The notes: a model not told the origin generated them from the sequence alone. 64,000 nucleotides of DNA from Pseudomonas multiresinivorans (GCF_012971725.1 NZ_CP048833.1:3100001-3164000); one strand, 5' to 3'; positions 34,301 to 43,722 are shown, numbered from the stretch's first letter. Made by a program: numbers and translations.

Positions 34301-37300
34301 TCTACGACAAGGACTCCACTGGCAACCATCAGATCGGCAGTGCCATCGTCGATGCCAGCGGCCACTGGTCGCTGACCCCGACGGCCCCCTTGATCTCGGG
34401 GGTCAACGAGCTGACTGCGGTCGAGCGTGACGTGGCAGGCAACACCACGGCGCCGAGCGCGAAATACAGCGTCACCGTGGTGACGGTAGGACCAGCTGTG
34501 CCGACCATCGAAAGCGTCTTCGACGATGTAGGGCCGTATACCGGTTTCCTGCAGAAGGGCGACGTGACCGACGACAGCCAGCCGACCTTCAAGGGCACTT
34601 CGGATGCGGGCACTACCGTCAAGCTGTACGACGGCAGCACCCTGATCGGCAGTGCGGTGGCCGATGCCAATGGCAGCTGGAGCATTACCACCAGCGCGCT
34701 GGCGGATGGTCTGCACAACGTCACTGCCACGGCGACCGATCCTATCGGTCAGGTCAGTGCACCGACTGGAGGTTGGAACTTCAGCGTCGACACTACGGCA
34801 CCGGCCAACGTGACCGGCCTGGCGGTGACCGACAACGTGGGCGCGGTAACTGGCCCGCTGCATGCGGGTGATACCACTGACGACAACCGTCCGGTGTTCA
34901 GCGGCGGAGCCGAGCCAAACGGCAAGGTCATCATCTACGACAACGGCAAGGCAATCGGCGAGGCCGATGTAGGTGCCGATGGCAAGTGGAGCTTCACGCC
35001 GACCGCCTCGTTGCCTGATGGCAACCATGCGTTCAGCACGGAAGTGCTGGACAAGGCTGGCAACAGCAGCGGTCAGAACGCCCCGCTGAGCGTGATCGTG
35101 GATACCTCCAAGGTCCTGGTCTCGATTACCCACCTGATCGATGATGTCGGTAGCATCACCGGCGACATCAGCAACGGTGGCTATACCGACGATACCCGTC
35201 CGGAAATCCAGGGTACTGGCAAGGCTGGCAGCATTGTCACGATCTCCGACGGCACCACAGTACTGGGCTCGGTGACCGTGGGTGCGAGCGAGAAGTGGAG
35301 CTTCACCCCGGCCTTCGATCTGGGGCAGGGTGCTCACAGCATTACCGCTACCGCAACGGATAAGGCAGGTAATGTCAGCGATCCGACTGCGCCGTTCACC
35401 TTCATCATCGATACCGTGGCACCGGTCAAGCCGACCATCGACCTGGTAATTGATGACGTGGGTGCCATCCAGGGCCCGATCGCCAACCATGGCGTGACGG
35501 ACGACCCGACCCCGACGCTGTCGGGGCAGGCCGAAGCCAACTCGAAGGTCACCATCTACGACAACGGCTCGGTGCTGGGCTCGGTGATGGCCGACGCCAA
35601 TGGCGCCTGGAGCTACACGCCGACCACCGGTATCAGCGAGGGTGATCACAACTTCACCGTCGATGCGACCGACAAGGCTGGCAACACCAGCGTCAAGTCG
35701 GATGTCTTCAGCCTCACCACCGACTACACCCCGCCGGACTACAGCAAGCTGGCCATTACTGGCGTGCTGGACAGCGTGGGTGAAGTGACCGGTAACGTCG
35801 CCAACAATGGCAGCACCGACGACACCCGTCCGGTGATCAGTGGTACCGGCACGGCCGGTGACACGATCTTCGTCTACGACAAGGACTCCACCGGCAACCA
35901 TCAGGTCGGCAGTGCCATCGTCGATGCCAGCGGCCACTGGTCGCTGACCCCGACGGCCCCCTTGATCTCGGGGGTCAACGAGCTGACTGCGGTCGAGCGT
36001 GACGTGGCAGGCAACACCACGGCGCCGAGCGCGAAATACAGCGTCACCGTGGTGACGGTAGGACCAGCTGTGCCGACCATCGAAAGCGTCTTCGACGATG
36101 TAGGGCCGTATACCGGTTTCCTGCAGAAGGGCGACGTGACCGACGACAGCCAGCCGACCTTCAAGGGCACTTCGGATGCGGGCACTACCGTCAAGCTGTA
36201 CGACGGCAGCACCCTGATCGGCAGTGCGGTGGCCGATGCCAATGGCAGCTGGAGCATTACCACCAGCGCGCTGGCGGATGGTCTGCACAACGTCACTGCC
36301 ACGGCGACCGATCCTATCGGTCAGGTCAGTGCACCGACTGGAGGTTGGAACTTCAGCGTCGACACCACGGCACCGGCCAACGTGACCGGCCTGACGGTGA
36401 CCGACAACGTCGGCGCGGTAACTGGTCCGCTGCACGCCGGTGATACCACCGACGACAACCGTCCGGTGTTCAGTGGTGGTGCCGAGCCAAATGGCAAGGT
36501 CATCATCTTCGACAACGGCGCGAAGATCGGCGAAGCCGATGTGGGTGCCGATGGCAAGTGGAGCTTCACGCCGACCGCCTCGTTGCCTGATGGCAACCAT
36601 GCGTTCAGCACGGAAGTGCTGGACAAGGCTGGCAACAGCAGCGGTCAGAACGCCCCGCTGAGCGTGATCGTGGATACCTCCCAGGTGCTGGTCTCGATTA
36701 CCCACCTGATCGATGATGTCGGTAGCATCACCGGCGACATCAGCAACGGTGGCTATACCGACGATACCCGTCCGGAAATCCAGGGTACTGGCAAGGCTGG
36801 CAGCATTGTCACGATCTCCGACGGCACCACAGTACTGGGCTCGGTGACCGTGGGTGCGAGCGAGAAGTGGAGCTTCACCCCGGCCTTCGATCTGGGGCAG
36901 GGTGCTCACAGCATTACCGCTACCGCAACGGATAAGGCAGGTAATGTCAGCGATCCGACTGCGCCGTTCACCTTCATCATCGATACCGTGGCACCGGTCA
37001 AACCGACCATCGACCTGGTAATTGATGACGTGGGCGCCATCCAGGGCCCGATCGCCAACCATGGCGTGACGGACGACCCGACCCCGACGCTGTCGGGCCA
37101 GGCCGAAGCCAACTCGAAAGTCACCATCTACGACAACGGCTCGGTGCTGGGCTCGGTGATGGCCGACGCCAATGGCGCCTGGAGCTACACGCCGACCACC
37201 GGTATCAGCGAGGGTGATCACAACTTCACCGTCGATGCGACCGACAAGGCCGGCAACACCAGCGTCAAGTCGGATGTCTTCAGTCTCACCACCGACTACA

Positions 37301-40300
37301 CCCCGCCGGACTACAGCAAGCTGGCCATTACTGGCGTGCTGGACAGCGTGGGTGAAGTGACCGGTAACGTCGCCAACAATGGCAGCACCGACGACACCCG
37401 TCCGGTGATCAGTGGTACCGGTACGGCCGGTGACACGATCTTCGTCTACGACAAGGACTCCACTGGCAACCATCAGATCGGCAGTGCCATCGTCGATGCC
37501 AGCGGCCACTGGTCGCTGACCCCGACGACAGGGCTCAATTCGGGTCTCAACGAGTTGACCGCGGTCGAGCGTGACGTGGCGGGCAACACCACGGCGCCGA
37601 GCGCGACATACAGCGTCACCGTGATGACGGTAGGGCCGGCTGTACCGACCATCGAAAGCGTCTTCGACGATGTAGGGCCGTACACCGGCTTCCTGCAGAA
37701 AGGCGACGTGACCGACGACAACCAGCCGACCTTCAAGGGCACTTCGGATGCGGGCACTACCGTCAAGCTGTACGACGGCAGCACCCTGATCGGCAGTGCG
37801 GTGGCCGATGCCAATGGCAGCTGGAGCATTACCACCAGCGCGCTGGCGGACGGTCTGCACAACGTCACTGCCACGGCGACCGATCCTATCGGTCAGGTCA
37901 GTGCACCGACTGGAGGCTGGAACTTCAGCGTCGACACCACGGCACCGGCCAATGTGACCGGCCTGGCGGTGACCGACAACGTGGGCGCGGTAACTGGCCC
38001 GCTACACGCCGGTGATACCACCGACGACAACCGTCCGGTGTTCAGCGGTGGTGCCGAGCCGAATGGCAAGGTCATCATCTTCGACAACGGCGCGAAGATC
38101 GGCGAAGCCGATGTGGGTGCCGACGGCAAGTGGAGCTTCACGCCGACCGCCGCGTTGCCTGATGGCAACCATGCATTCAGCACGGAAGTACTGGATAAGG
38201 CTGGCAACAGCAGCGGTCAGAACAGCCCGCTGAACGTGATCGTGGATACCTCCCAGGTGCTGGTCTCGATTACCCACCTGATCGACGATGTCGGTAGCAT
38301 CACCGGCGACATCAGCAATGGTGGCTATACCGACGATACTCGTCCGGAAATCCAGGGTACTGGCAAGGCTGGCAGCACCATCAAAGTTTCCGATGGGACT
38401 GTCGAGCTGGGCAGCACTACGGTGAAAGCCGATGGCACCTGGAGTTTCACCCCGGTCTCGGACATGGGACAGGGTGAACACAGCATTACCGCTACCGCAA
38501 CGGATAAGGCCGGTAACGTCAGCGATCCGACAACGCCGTTCACCTTCATCATCGATACCGTGGCACCGGTCAAACCGAGCATCGATCTGGTGACCGATGA
38601 CGTGGGCGCCATCCAGGGCCCGATCGCCAACCATGGCGTGACGGATGATCCGACCCCGACGCTGTCGGGGCAGGCCGAAGCCAACTCGAAGGTCACCATC
38701 TACGACAACGGCTCGGTGCTGGGCTCGGTGATGGCCGACGCCAATGGCGCCTGGAGCTACACGCCGACCACCGGTATCAGCGAGGGTGATCACAACTTCA
38801 CCGTCGATGCGACCGACAAGGCCGGCAACACCAGCGTCAAGTCGGATGTCTTCAGTCTCACCACCGACTACACCCCGCCGGACTACAGCAAGCTGGCCAT
38901 TACTGGCGTGCTGGACAGCGTGGGTGAAGTGACCGGTAACGTCGCCAACAATGGCAGCACCGACGACACCCGTCCGGTGATCAGTGGTACCGGTACGGCC
39001 GGTGACACGATCTTCGTCTACGACAAGGACTCCACTGGCAACCATCAGATCGGCAGTGCCATCGTCGATGCCAGCGGCCACTGGTCGCTGACCCCGACGA
39101 CAGGGCTCAATTCGGGTCTCAACGAGTTGACCGCGGTCGAGCGTGACGTGGCGGGCAACACCACGGCGCCGAGCGCGACATACAGCGTCACCGTGATGAC
39201 GGTAGGGCCGGCTGTACCGACCATCGAAAGCGTCTTCGACGATGTAGGGCCGTACACCGGCTTCCTGCAGAAAGGCGACGTGACCGACGACAACCAGCCG
39301 ACCTTCAAGGGCACTTCGGATGCGGGCACTACCGTCAAGCTGTACGACGGCAGCACCCTGATCGGCAGTGCGGTGGCCGATGCCAATGGCAGCTGGAGCA
39401 TTACCACCAGCGCGCTGGCGGACGGTCTGCACAACGTCACTGCCACGGCGACCGATCCTATCGGTCAGGTCAGTGCACCGACTGGAGGCTGGAACTTCAG
39501 CGTCGACACCACGGCACCGGCCAATGTGACCGGCCTGGCGGTGACCGACAACGTGGGCGCGGTAACTGGCCCGCTACACGCCGGTGATACCACCGACGAC
39601 AACCGTCCGGTGTTCAGCGGTGGTGCCGAGCCGAATGGCAAGGTCATCATCTTCGACAACGGCGCGAAGATCGGCGAAGCCGATGTGGGTGCCGACGGCA
39701 AGTGGAGCTTCACGCCGACCGCCGCGTTGCCTGATGGCAACCATGCATTCAGCACGGAAGTACTGGATAAGGCTGGCAACAGCAGCGGTCAGAACAGCCC
39801 GCTGAACGTGATCGTGGATACCTCCCAGGTGCTGGTCTCGATTACCCACCTGATCGACGATGTCGGTAGCATCACCGGCGACATCAGCAATGGTGGCTAT
39901 ACCGACGATACTCGTCCGGAAATCCAGGGTACTGGCAAGGCTGGCAGCACCATCAAAGTTTCCGATGGGACTGTCGAGCTGGGCAGCACTACGGTGAAAG
40001 CCGATGGCACCTGGAGTTTCACCCCGGTCTCGGACATGGGACAGGGTGAACACAGCATTACCGCTACCGCAACGGATAAGGCCGGTAACGTCAGCGATCC
40101 GACAACGCCGTTCACCTTCATCATCGATACCGTGGCACCGGTCAAACCGAGCATCGATCTGGTGACCGATGACGTGGGCGCCATCCAGGGCCCGATCGCC
40201 AACCATGGCGTGACGGACGACCCGACCCCGACGCTGTCGGGGCAGGCCGAAGCCAACTCGAAGGTCACCATCTACGACAACGGCTCGGTGCTGGGCTCGG

Positions 40301-43300
40301 TGATGGCCGACGCCAATGGCGCCTGGAGCTACACGCCGACCACCGGTATCAGCGAGGGAGATCACAACTTCACCGTCGATGCGACCGACAAGGCCGGCAA
40401 CACCAGCGTCAAGTCGGATGTCTTCAGCCTCACTACCGACTACACCCCGCCGGATTACACCAAGCTGGCGATCACTGGCGTGCTGGACAGCGTGGGTGAT
40501 ATCACCGGTAACATCGGTAACGGTGGCCTCACTGATGACTCGCGTCCGGTGATCAGCGGTACCGGTACAGCTGGCGACATCATCACGGTGTACACAAAGG
40601 ACAGCAACGATAATCACAAGATCGGCAGCGCCATTGTTGATGCCAATGGCAATTGGTCCATGCAGCCCTCGGCCGCACTGGTCTCGGGCCTGAACGACCT
40701 GACTGCGGTGGAGTCCGACCCGGCTGGCAACAGTACGGCGCCGAGCTCGAAGTACAGCATTACGCTGGATTCGTCGGTACCGAGCAACCTCGCCACTATC
40801 ACCGGGATCACCGAAGATACGGGGATTTCCGACCATGACTTCATCACCCGCGATCAGACTCTGGTGATCAATGGGAAGGTGGATACGGCGGTGTCGGCCG
40901 GTGAGAAGGTGCAGTTCTCCTCCGACGGGGGCGTGAGCTGGAAGGACGCCGTGCTGAGCGAGGATCGTCTGCGCTGGTCCTATGACAACACTTCGGTGAC
41001 GATGGCGGCGGGTACCTATATCTTCGAGGCGCGCGTGGTCAGCCAGACCGGTATTGCCGGCCAGGTAACGACCCAGCAGGTGATCATCGACATCTCCGGG
41101 CCGAGCAACACCACGACGATTGACCTGGATCCGGGTAGCGACTGGGGTGATTACAACGACGACAACATCACTGGCGATGCCACGCCGACCATCAACGGCA
41201 AGGTAACCACCGGCAGCGATGCCTTCGACAAGCTCACCGTTACCCTGTTCGATGACAAGAACAACGATGGCAAGCTGGATGCGGGCGACACCGTCTTCGT
41301 CAGTGGCGTCAAGGTCAACTCAGATGGCACCTGGACAGTCGACCTGCCGAGCCTCAAGGACGGCACCTACAAGCTCAAGGCCGTGGTGGTCGACGAGGCG
41401 GGTAACGTACAGACACCGAATGCCGGCAAGCTGATCGGCGCCCATGGCGGTACCGACGACCTGGTGATCAACAGTGCTACGCGCAGTACGCTGGTCGGCG
41501 AGAAGCCGGGCGACAACGCTGGCTGGCTGATCACCAACGTGGGCGACTTCAATGGCGACGGCATCGATGACTTCTTCGTTACGGCGCCCAATGCCAACAC
41601 CACCAGCAGCGATCTCGGCAAGTCCTACCTGATCTATGGCACTGGGAGCGGCCTACCGAACCTGGGGAACCTGGGAGCGTTGAAGCCGAGCCAGGGACTG
41701 ATCATTACCAACACCGATCCGCGCTTCACGCAGGAAGGCATGGTTGCTTCGGCGCTGGCTGACTTCAACGGTGACGGTTACGCCGACATCGCGGTGGGCA
41801 GCCACTACCAGGACAGCATGTATGTGCTCTTCGGTGGGCCGAATGGCACCTACACCAATGGCACGCTGGACCTCAAGTCGATCAACGACGGCGATAACAG
41901 CCACGGCTTCCTGATCTCGACCCGTAACCCGGTCACCGGTCACGGCACCGACTCCTGGATGTTCTTCGGTTCGGCGGGCGGCGACATCGATGGTGATGGC
42001 TACACCGACCTGATCTTCAGCAACTGGGGCGGCTACACCAACGGCTCCGCGGGCTGGAAGCAGGGCTCGGTTCAGGTCATCTACGGCGGCGCTACCCTGG
42101 CCGACGGCAAGCCGTGGCAGAACATCTACATGAAGTACGTCGGGACCGATGCTCGATACCCCGACACCTTCGTGCCGACCACGGACCTGGCCAAGGAGAC
42201 CATTACCTCGGACGTGCGCAACACCACGTTCGCCCTGGCGGCTGGCGACAAGGCGGCGATGGGCCTGTACATGGGCACTGTTGGCGACATCAACGGCGAT
42301 GGTATCGAGGACATGTTCTTCGAGGGTAACGATGGCACCACCAGCTATCTGGTTTATGGCAAGGCGGGCGGCTTCGGGACCACGATGGACCTGGCGAAAT
42401 TCCGCGATGGCATTGACGGTGTGCGCTTCGTCACCGCCGACAACAACATGCTGGTGGATCGCTGGTATGGCTACCACCCGGTTGCCCGCCTGGGCGACAT
42501 CAACGGTGATGGCGTGGACGACTTTGCCTTCGGCATGCCGAACGCTGGCATCGACCGCACCGTAGTTATTTACGGCAAGAAGGGTGGTCTCGACGTTACC
42601 CAGCCAATCGGTCTGGCCAACTCGGCTACCGGTGCGGTTCCGGCCGGTAGCCGCGCGCTGACCAGCGCCGATGGCTTCACCATCCTCAACGACAAGTCCA
42701 CGACGTCCAAATGGGTCGATGCGAACGAGTGGTTCGGTGCCGGCATTGTCGGCGGCGGAGACGTCAACGGTGATGGTATCGCTGACTTCATCATCGGTGC
42801 GCCGAAGGTGACCGCTAACGGCAAGAGCGAGTGTGGGGCGATCTACGTCATCTACGGCCGTGAGGAAAACTTCACCAACGGTGTTCCGGCGATCTCGATT
42901 ACTGATCTGATCAGTGATCCGAGCAAGGGTTATGTCCTTTACGGCCAGACCGCCGGCGAACACCTGGGGCAGTCCGTGGCCATGGGTGACTGGAACGGCG
43001 ACGGCATCATCGACATTGCCGGCAGTGCTCCAACCAGCAGCATCTATGGGACCTATCCGGATGGCAGCACCGACACCACTCACGGAGGCAGTAATTCCGG
43101 CGCGGCGTACATCTACTACTCGAAGGCCGACTTCACCAAGATGTACACCACCGGTGACGACGTGATCATCGCCGATGGCAAGGGTATCGACGGGAAGCCG
43201 GTCGACCACAACCTGATCCTGGGCGGTGCCGGCAACGACACCATCCTGAACATCGGCAAGGGCGACTTCGCCAACGGCGGTTCCGGTAACGACTCGATCC

Positions 43301-43686
43301 ACGTCGTTTCCCTGGACTTCCGCGCAGTGGATGGCGGCACCGGTACCGACACCCTGGTACTGGACGGCAGCGGCCTGAACCTCAACCTGGGCGCCATGCA
43401 GGCCAAGGTCATGAACTTCGAGAAGTTCGACCTGGGCAGCGGGGGCAACTCGATGACGGTGAAGCTGGATGACGTTCTGCGCATGGGCCAGACCGACATG
43501 ATGTTCAAGGACGGCAAGAAGCAGATGGTGATCGATGGGCAGACCGGCAGTGTCGACCTGACCAAGACCGGTATCGCCTGGACCGAGTCCACCGCCTCCA
43601 GCGATGGCCATAGCTACAAGGTTTATACCTATGGCTCGGCCGAGCTGCTGGTCGAGGACAAGCTGCAGGTTCACCTCGTCGGCTAA
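28369..43686 (+). CDS. Giant Bap/SiiE-like repetitive surface adhesin with integrin-like propeller
   Basis: A 5,105-aa secreted protein starting MSAEKVQLVEVSENAAQRV after AAGGA. Residues 1 to about 125 match the BapA prefix-like domain; about 141-163 is a hydrophobic Gly/Ala segment (LLWPLLAGAGAVGGVAAA). Roughly 172-4,360 holds about 40 Ig-like domains of about 100 aa, with TDDxRP near the start, W(S/T)(F/Y/I)TP centrally and DxAGN near the end. Residues about 4,385-4,910 carry seven FG-GAP repeats (DFNGDGIDD-type), predicting a seven-bladed, Ca-binding, integrin-alpha-like propeller. A short RTX-like stretch (GGAGNDTILN, GGSGNDSIHV, DGGTGTDTLVL) precedes the C-terminus, typical of type I secretion substrates. 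No Sec signal peptide is present. Role in attachment or biofilm is inferred. Confidence 0.92.
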   Translation: MSAEKVQLVEVSENAAQRVTFKDGGKVKAKIGTKYLLKLDNSEVAPENVTVKRDGKDLLVFFQGSDKPDLVIQDFFADGMDTQLYGVSEDGQMYAYVRTDGEGFYSQLLLADGEMTPIALGGNPLGAAPVVNGEIDESAGFLLWPLLAGAGAVGGVAAATKSDDKHHTKTSPSVTDTQITDHVGPKQGVIANGEATDDPRPVISGKGEAGAIIHIYDNGQEIGSTTVGPDQTWTFTPNVDLNDGNHSIDVVQEGKGEKPSAPVHVIDFAVDTVPPSAPTAEISGAVEHDGQTYSPSNEPSIHGTGEPGDTIIVVYPTGETVTVDVKDDGTWVAPPPTQPLPEGNNDIKVIAQDPAGNQTEIVIPVIIDTIAPEAPKVWLDPDSDTGVKGDNITNDTRPTIDGHTEPGADVTVKFPTGETVVVTADANGDWSVTPTKPLPDGAGDITVVATDPAGNPSQPTVISLDIDTTAPDAPKVWLDPASDTGIKGDNITSDTKPTIDGKTEPNADVKVTLPTGEVINVKADGDGNWSVTPTKPLTEGDNSISVTATDAAGNASQPTVIVVNIDTTNPPEPVIGPDGTLDMVYDNVEPKVGPLNSGDSTNDTRPTFSGNGEPNQTITLYDGGKKIGEAVVGQDGKWSYEAPQDKPLSEGAHNITVTVTDVAGNVSPSSAPFVVVVDTIAPDAPQVWLDPDSDTGVKGDGITNETRPTIDGHTEPHADVTVTLPTGEVLTAKADDNGNWSVTPSQPLPEGNNNISVTAADAAGNTSQPTVIVVDIDTTPPDITKLLITGVEDHVAPITGNVPNGGETDDARPEISGKGTAGDTVIVFSKDSTGNHEIGRATVGADGTWKLTPAFPLVSGTNDLTAVEMDVAGNKTDPSAKYSIDVVIGTPSVPTIISVHDDVGPYQGFLQKGDVTDDSTPTFKGSADGGSVIKLYDGSALIGSTMADASGNWSITTDKLADGPHEVIATATNSVGQSSDPTGVWNFIVDTTAPDNVTGLSVTDNVGTVTGPLHAGDTTDDNRPVFSGGAEPNGKVIIYDNGKAIGEADVGADGKWSFIPTAALANGDHAFSTEVLDRAGNSSGQSVPLNVIVDTSKVLVSITHLIDDVGSITGDISNGGSTDDTRPTIQGTGKVGSIITVYDGSTKLGTAGVMADGSWTFKPTASLSEGAHTIKATATDLAGNVSDPATFVFIVDTTAPGKPTIDQVLDDVGAVQGPIANGGVSDDPNPTLSGKAEAGSRVAVYDNGAKLGEVIADKSGQWSYTPTTPITEGKHDFTVTATDAAGNTSANSDVFSITTDYSAPVKPSIDSVYDYVGEIQGVVARGGVTDDSKPVLSGEAEPGSKVIIYDNGSKLGETVADANGAWSYTPAIALSEGHHDFTITATDAAGNVSVKSDVYAVDTDYTPPDFTKLSITGVEDHVGLITGNIVNGGETDDARPEISGKGTAGDTVIVFSKDSTGNHEIGRATVDSDGTWKLTPSLPLVSGVNDLTAVEMDAAGNKTAPCEKYSVTLVTVGPSVPAIDNVYDDVGPYTGFLQKGDVTDDSQPTFKGSSDPGTIVKLYDGSTLIGSAVTDANGKWEITTSVLADGTHNVVATATNSVGLVSSPTGGWNFSVDTTAPANVTGLTVTDNVGAVTGPLHAGDTTDDNRPVFSGGAEPNGKVIIFDNGAKIGEADVGADGKWSFTPTASLPDGNHAFSTEVLDKAGNSSGQNSPLNVIVDTIGMPVLITHVVDDVGSITGDISNGGYTDDTRPEIQGVGKAGSIIKVFDGNVELGSTTVKADGTWSFTPVSDLGQGAHSITATATDKAGNVSDPTTAFTFTIDTVAPVKPTIDLVIDDVGAIQGPIANHGVTDDPTPTLSGQAEANSKVTIYDNGSVLGSVMADANGAWSYTPTTGISEGDHNFTVDATDKAGNTSTKSDVFSLTTDYTPPDYSKLAVTGVLDSVGEVTGNVANNGSTDDTRPVISGTGTAGDTIFVYDKDSTGNHQIGSAIVDASGHWSLTPTAPLISGVNELTAVERDVAGNTTAPSAKYSVTVVTVGPAVPTIESVFDDVGPYTGFLQKGDVTDDSQPTFKGTSDAGTTVKLYDGSTLIGSAVADANGSWSITTSALADGLHNVTATATDPIGQVSAPTGGWNFSVDTTAPANVTGLAVTDNVGAVTGPLHAGDTTDDNRPVFSGGAEPNGKVIIYDNGKAIGEADVGADGKWSFTPTASLPDGNHAFSTEVLDKAGNSSGQNAPLSVIVDTSKVLVSITHLIDDVGSITGDISNGGYTDDTRPEIQGTGKAGSIVTISDGTTVLGSVTVGASEKWSFTPAFDLGQGAHSITATATDKAGNVSDPTAPFTFIIDTVAPVKPTIDLVIDDVGAIQGPIANHGVTDDPTPTLSGQAEANSKVTIYDNGSVLGSVMADANGAWSYTPTTGISEGDHNFTVDATDKAGNTSVKSDVFSLTTDYTPPDYSKLAITGVLDSVGEVTGNVANNGSTDDTRPVISGTGTAGDTIFVYDKDSTGNHQVGSAIVDASGHWSLTPTAPLISGVNELTAVERDVAGNTTAPSAKYSVTVVTVGPAVPTIESVFDDVGPYTGFLQKGDVTDDSQPTFKGTSDAGTTVKLYDGSTLIGSAVADANGSWSITTSALADGLHNVTATATDPIGQVSAPTGGWNFSVDTTAPANVTGLTVTDNVGAVTGPLHAGDTTDDNRPVFSGGAEPNGKVIIFDNGAKIGEADVGADGKWSFTPTASLPDGNHAFSTEVLDKAGNSSGQNAPLSVIVDTSQVLVSITHLIDDVGSITGDISNGGYTDDTRPEIQGTGKAGSIVTISDGTTVLGSVTVGASEKWSFTPAFDLGQGAHSITATATDKAGNVSDPTAPFTFIIDTVAPVKPTIDLVIDDVGAIQGPIANHGVTDDPTPTLSGQAEANSKVTIYDNGSVLGSVMADANGAWSYTPTTGISEGDHNFTVDATDKAGNTSVKSDVFSLTTDYTPPDYSKLAITGVLDSVGEVTGNVANNGSTDDTRPVISGTGTAGDTIFVYDKDSTGNHQIGSAIVDASGHWSLTPTTGLNSGLNELTAVERDVAGNTTAPSATYSVTVMTVGPAVPTIESVFDDVGPYTGFLQKGDVTDDNQPTFKGTSDAGTTVKLYDGSTLIGSAVADANGSWSITTSALADGLHNVTATATDPIGQVSAPTGGWNFSVDTTAPANVTGLAVTDNVGAVTGPLHAGDTTDDNRPVFSGGAEPNGKVIIFDNGAKIGEADVGADGKWSFTPTAALPDGNHAFSTEVLDKAGNSSGQNSPLNVIVDTSQVLVSITHLIDDVGSITGDISNGGYTDDTRPEIQGTGKAGSTIKVSDGTVELGSTTVKADGTWSFTPVSDMGQGEHSITATATDKAGNVSDPTTPFTFIIDTVAPVKPSIDLVTDDVGAIQGPIANHGVTDDPTPTLSGQAEANSKVTIYDNGSVLGSVMADANGAWSYTPTTGISEGDHNFTVDATDKAGNTSVKSDVFSLTTDYTPPDYSKLAITGVLDSVGEVTGNVANNGSTDDTRPVISGTGTAGDTIFVYDKDSTGNHQIGSAIVDASGHWSLTPTTGLNSGLNELTAVERDVAGNTTAPSATYSVTVMTVGPAVPTIESVFDDVGPYTGFLQKGDVTDDNQPTFKGTSDAGTTVKLYDGSTLIGSAVADANGSWSITTSALADGLHNVTATATDPIGQVSAPTGGWNFSVDTTAPANVTGLAVTDNVGAVTGPLHAGDTTDDNRPVFSGGAEPNGKVIIFDNGAKIGEADVGADGKWSFTPTAALPDGNHAFSTEVLDKAGNSSGQNSPLNVIVDTSQVLVSITHLIDDVGSITGDISNGGYTDDTRPEIQGTGKAGSTIKVSDGTVELGSTTVKADGTWSFTPVSDMGQGEHSITATATDKAGNVSDPTTPFTFIIDTVAPVKPSIDLVTDDVGAIQGPIANHGVTDDPTPTLSGQAEANSKVTIYDNGSVLGSVMADANGAWSYTPTTGISEGDHNFTVDATDKAGNTSVKSDVFSLTTDYTPPDYTKLAITGVLDSVGDITGNIGNGGLTDDSRPVISGTGTAGDIITVYTKDSNDNHKIGSAIVDANGNWSMQPSAALVSGLNDLTAVESDPAGNSTAPSSKYSITLDSSVPSNLATITGITEDTGISDHDFITRDQTLVINGKVDTAVSAGEKVQFSSDGGVSWKDAVLSEDRLRWSYDNTSVTMAAGTYIFEARVVSQTGIAGQVTTQQVIIDISGPSNTTTIDLDPGSDWGDYNDDNITGDATPTINGKVTTGSDAFDKLTVTLFDDKNNDGKLDAGDTVFVSGVKVNSDGTWTVDLPSLKDGTYKLKAVVVDEAGNVQTPNAGKLIGAHGGTDDLVINSATRSTLVGEKPGDNAGWLITNVGDFNGDGIDDFFVTAPNANTTSSDLGKSYLIYGTGSGLPNLGNLGALKPSQGLIITNTDPRFTQEGMVASALADFNGDGYADIAVGSHYQDSMYVLFGGPNGTYTNGTLDLKSINDGDNSHGFLISTRNPVTGHGTDSWMFFGSAGGDIDGDGYTDLIFSNWGGYTNGSAGWKQGSVQVIYGGATLADGKPWQNIYMKYVGTDARYPDTFVPTTDLAKETITSDVRNTTFALAAGDKAAMGLYMGTVGDINGDGIEDMFFEGNDGTTSYLVYGKAGGFGTTMDLAKFRDGIDGVRFVTADNNMLVDRWYGYHPVARLGDINGDGVDDFAFGMPNAGIDRTVVIYGKKGGLDVTQPIGLANSATGAVPAGSRALTSADGFTILNDKSTTSKWVDANEWFGAGIVGGGDVNGDGIADFIIGAPKVTANGKSECGAIYVIYGREENFTNGVPAISITDLISDPSKGYVLYGQTAGEHLGQSVAMGDWNGDGIIDIAGSAPTSSIYGTYPDGSTDTTHGGSNSGAAYIYYSKADFTKMYTTGDDVIIADGKGIDGKPVDHNLILGGAGNDTILNIGKGDFANGGSGNDSIHVVSLDFRAVDGGTGTDTLVLDGSGLNLNLGAMQAKVMNFEKFDLGSGGNSMTVKLDDVLRMGQTDMMFKDGKKQMVIDGQTGSVDLTKTGIAWTESTASSDGHSYKVYTYGSAELLVEDKLQVHLVG
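32578..40437 (+). repeat. Five tandem 1,572-bp supermodules within the adhesin gene
   Basis: The DYTPPD junction recurs at 32578, 34150, 35722, 37294, 38866 and 40438, exactly 1,572 bases (524 aa) apart. Each supermodule encodes five distinct Ig-like domains in fixed order. The fourth and fifth copies encode identical protein and show no difference by eye over about the first 1.3 kb, with only about five silent changes near the end. A more diverged six-domain version (30697-32577) precedes them. The pattern shows unit-level duplication by recombination. Confidence 0.95.
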
Positions 43687-43692
43687 GGCCTG

Positions 43693-43722
43693 GCCGGAGT
43701 GCGGAAGCTTCCGCACTCCGGC
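43693..43722. terminator. 30-base perfect palindrome after adhesin gene
   Basis: Fifteen bases at 43693-43707 are exactly complementary to 43708-43722, centred on AAGCTT. It begins 7 bases after the adhesin stop and precedes the OmpA-family gene by about 60 bases. It is a strong hairpin with only a weak T-rich tail; it may terminate or attenuate between the two genes. Confidence 0.7.

Noticed and set aside
33286..37860. A 1,524-codon open frame antisense to the adhesin repeats (and a similar one at 30193-32757)
   Set aside because: It arises because the repeated, GC-biased adhesin codons leave an antisense frame open; the translation is low-complexity with no recognisable domain or RBS, and repeats with the sense unit.
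32578..40437. Regular repeats considered as a CRISPR-like or satellite array
   Set aside because: The unit is 1,572 bp, in frame, and entirely coding for Ig-like domains; there are no short repeats with unique spacers.
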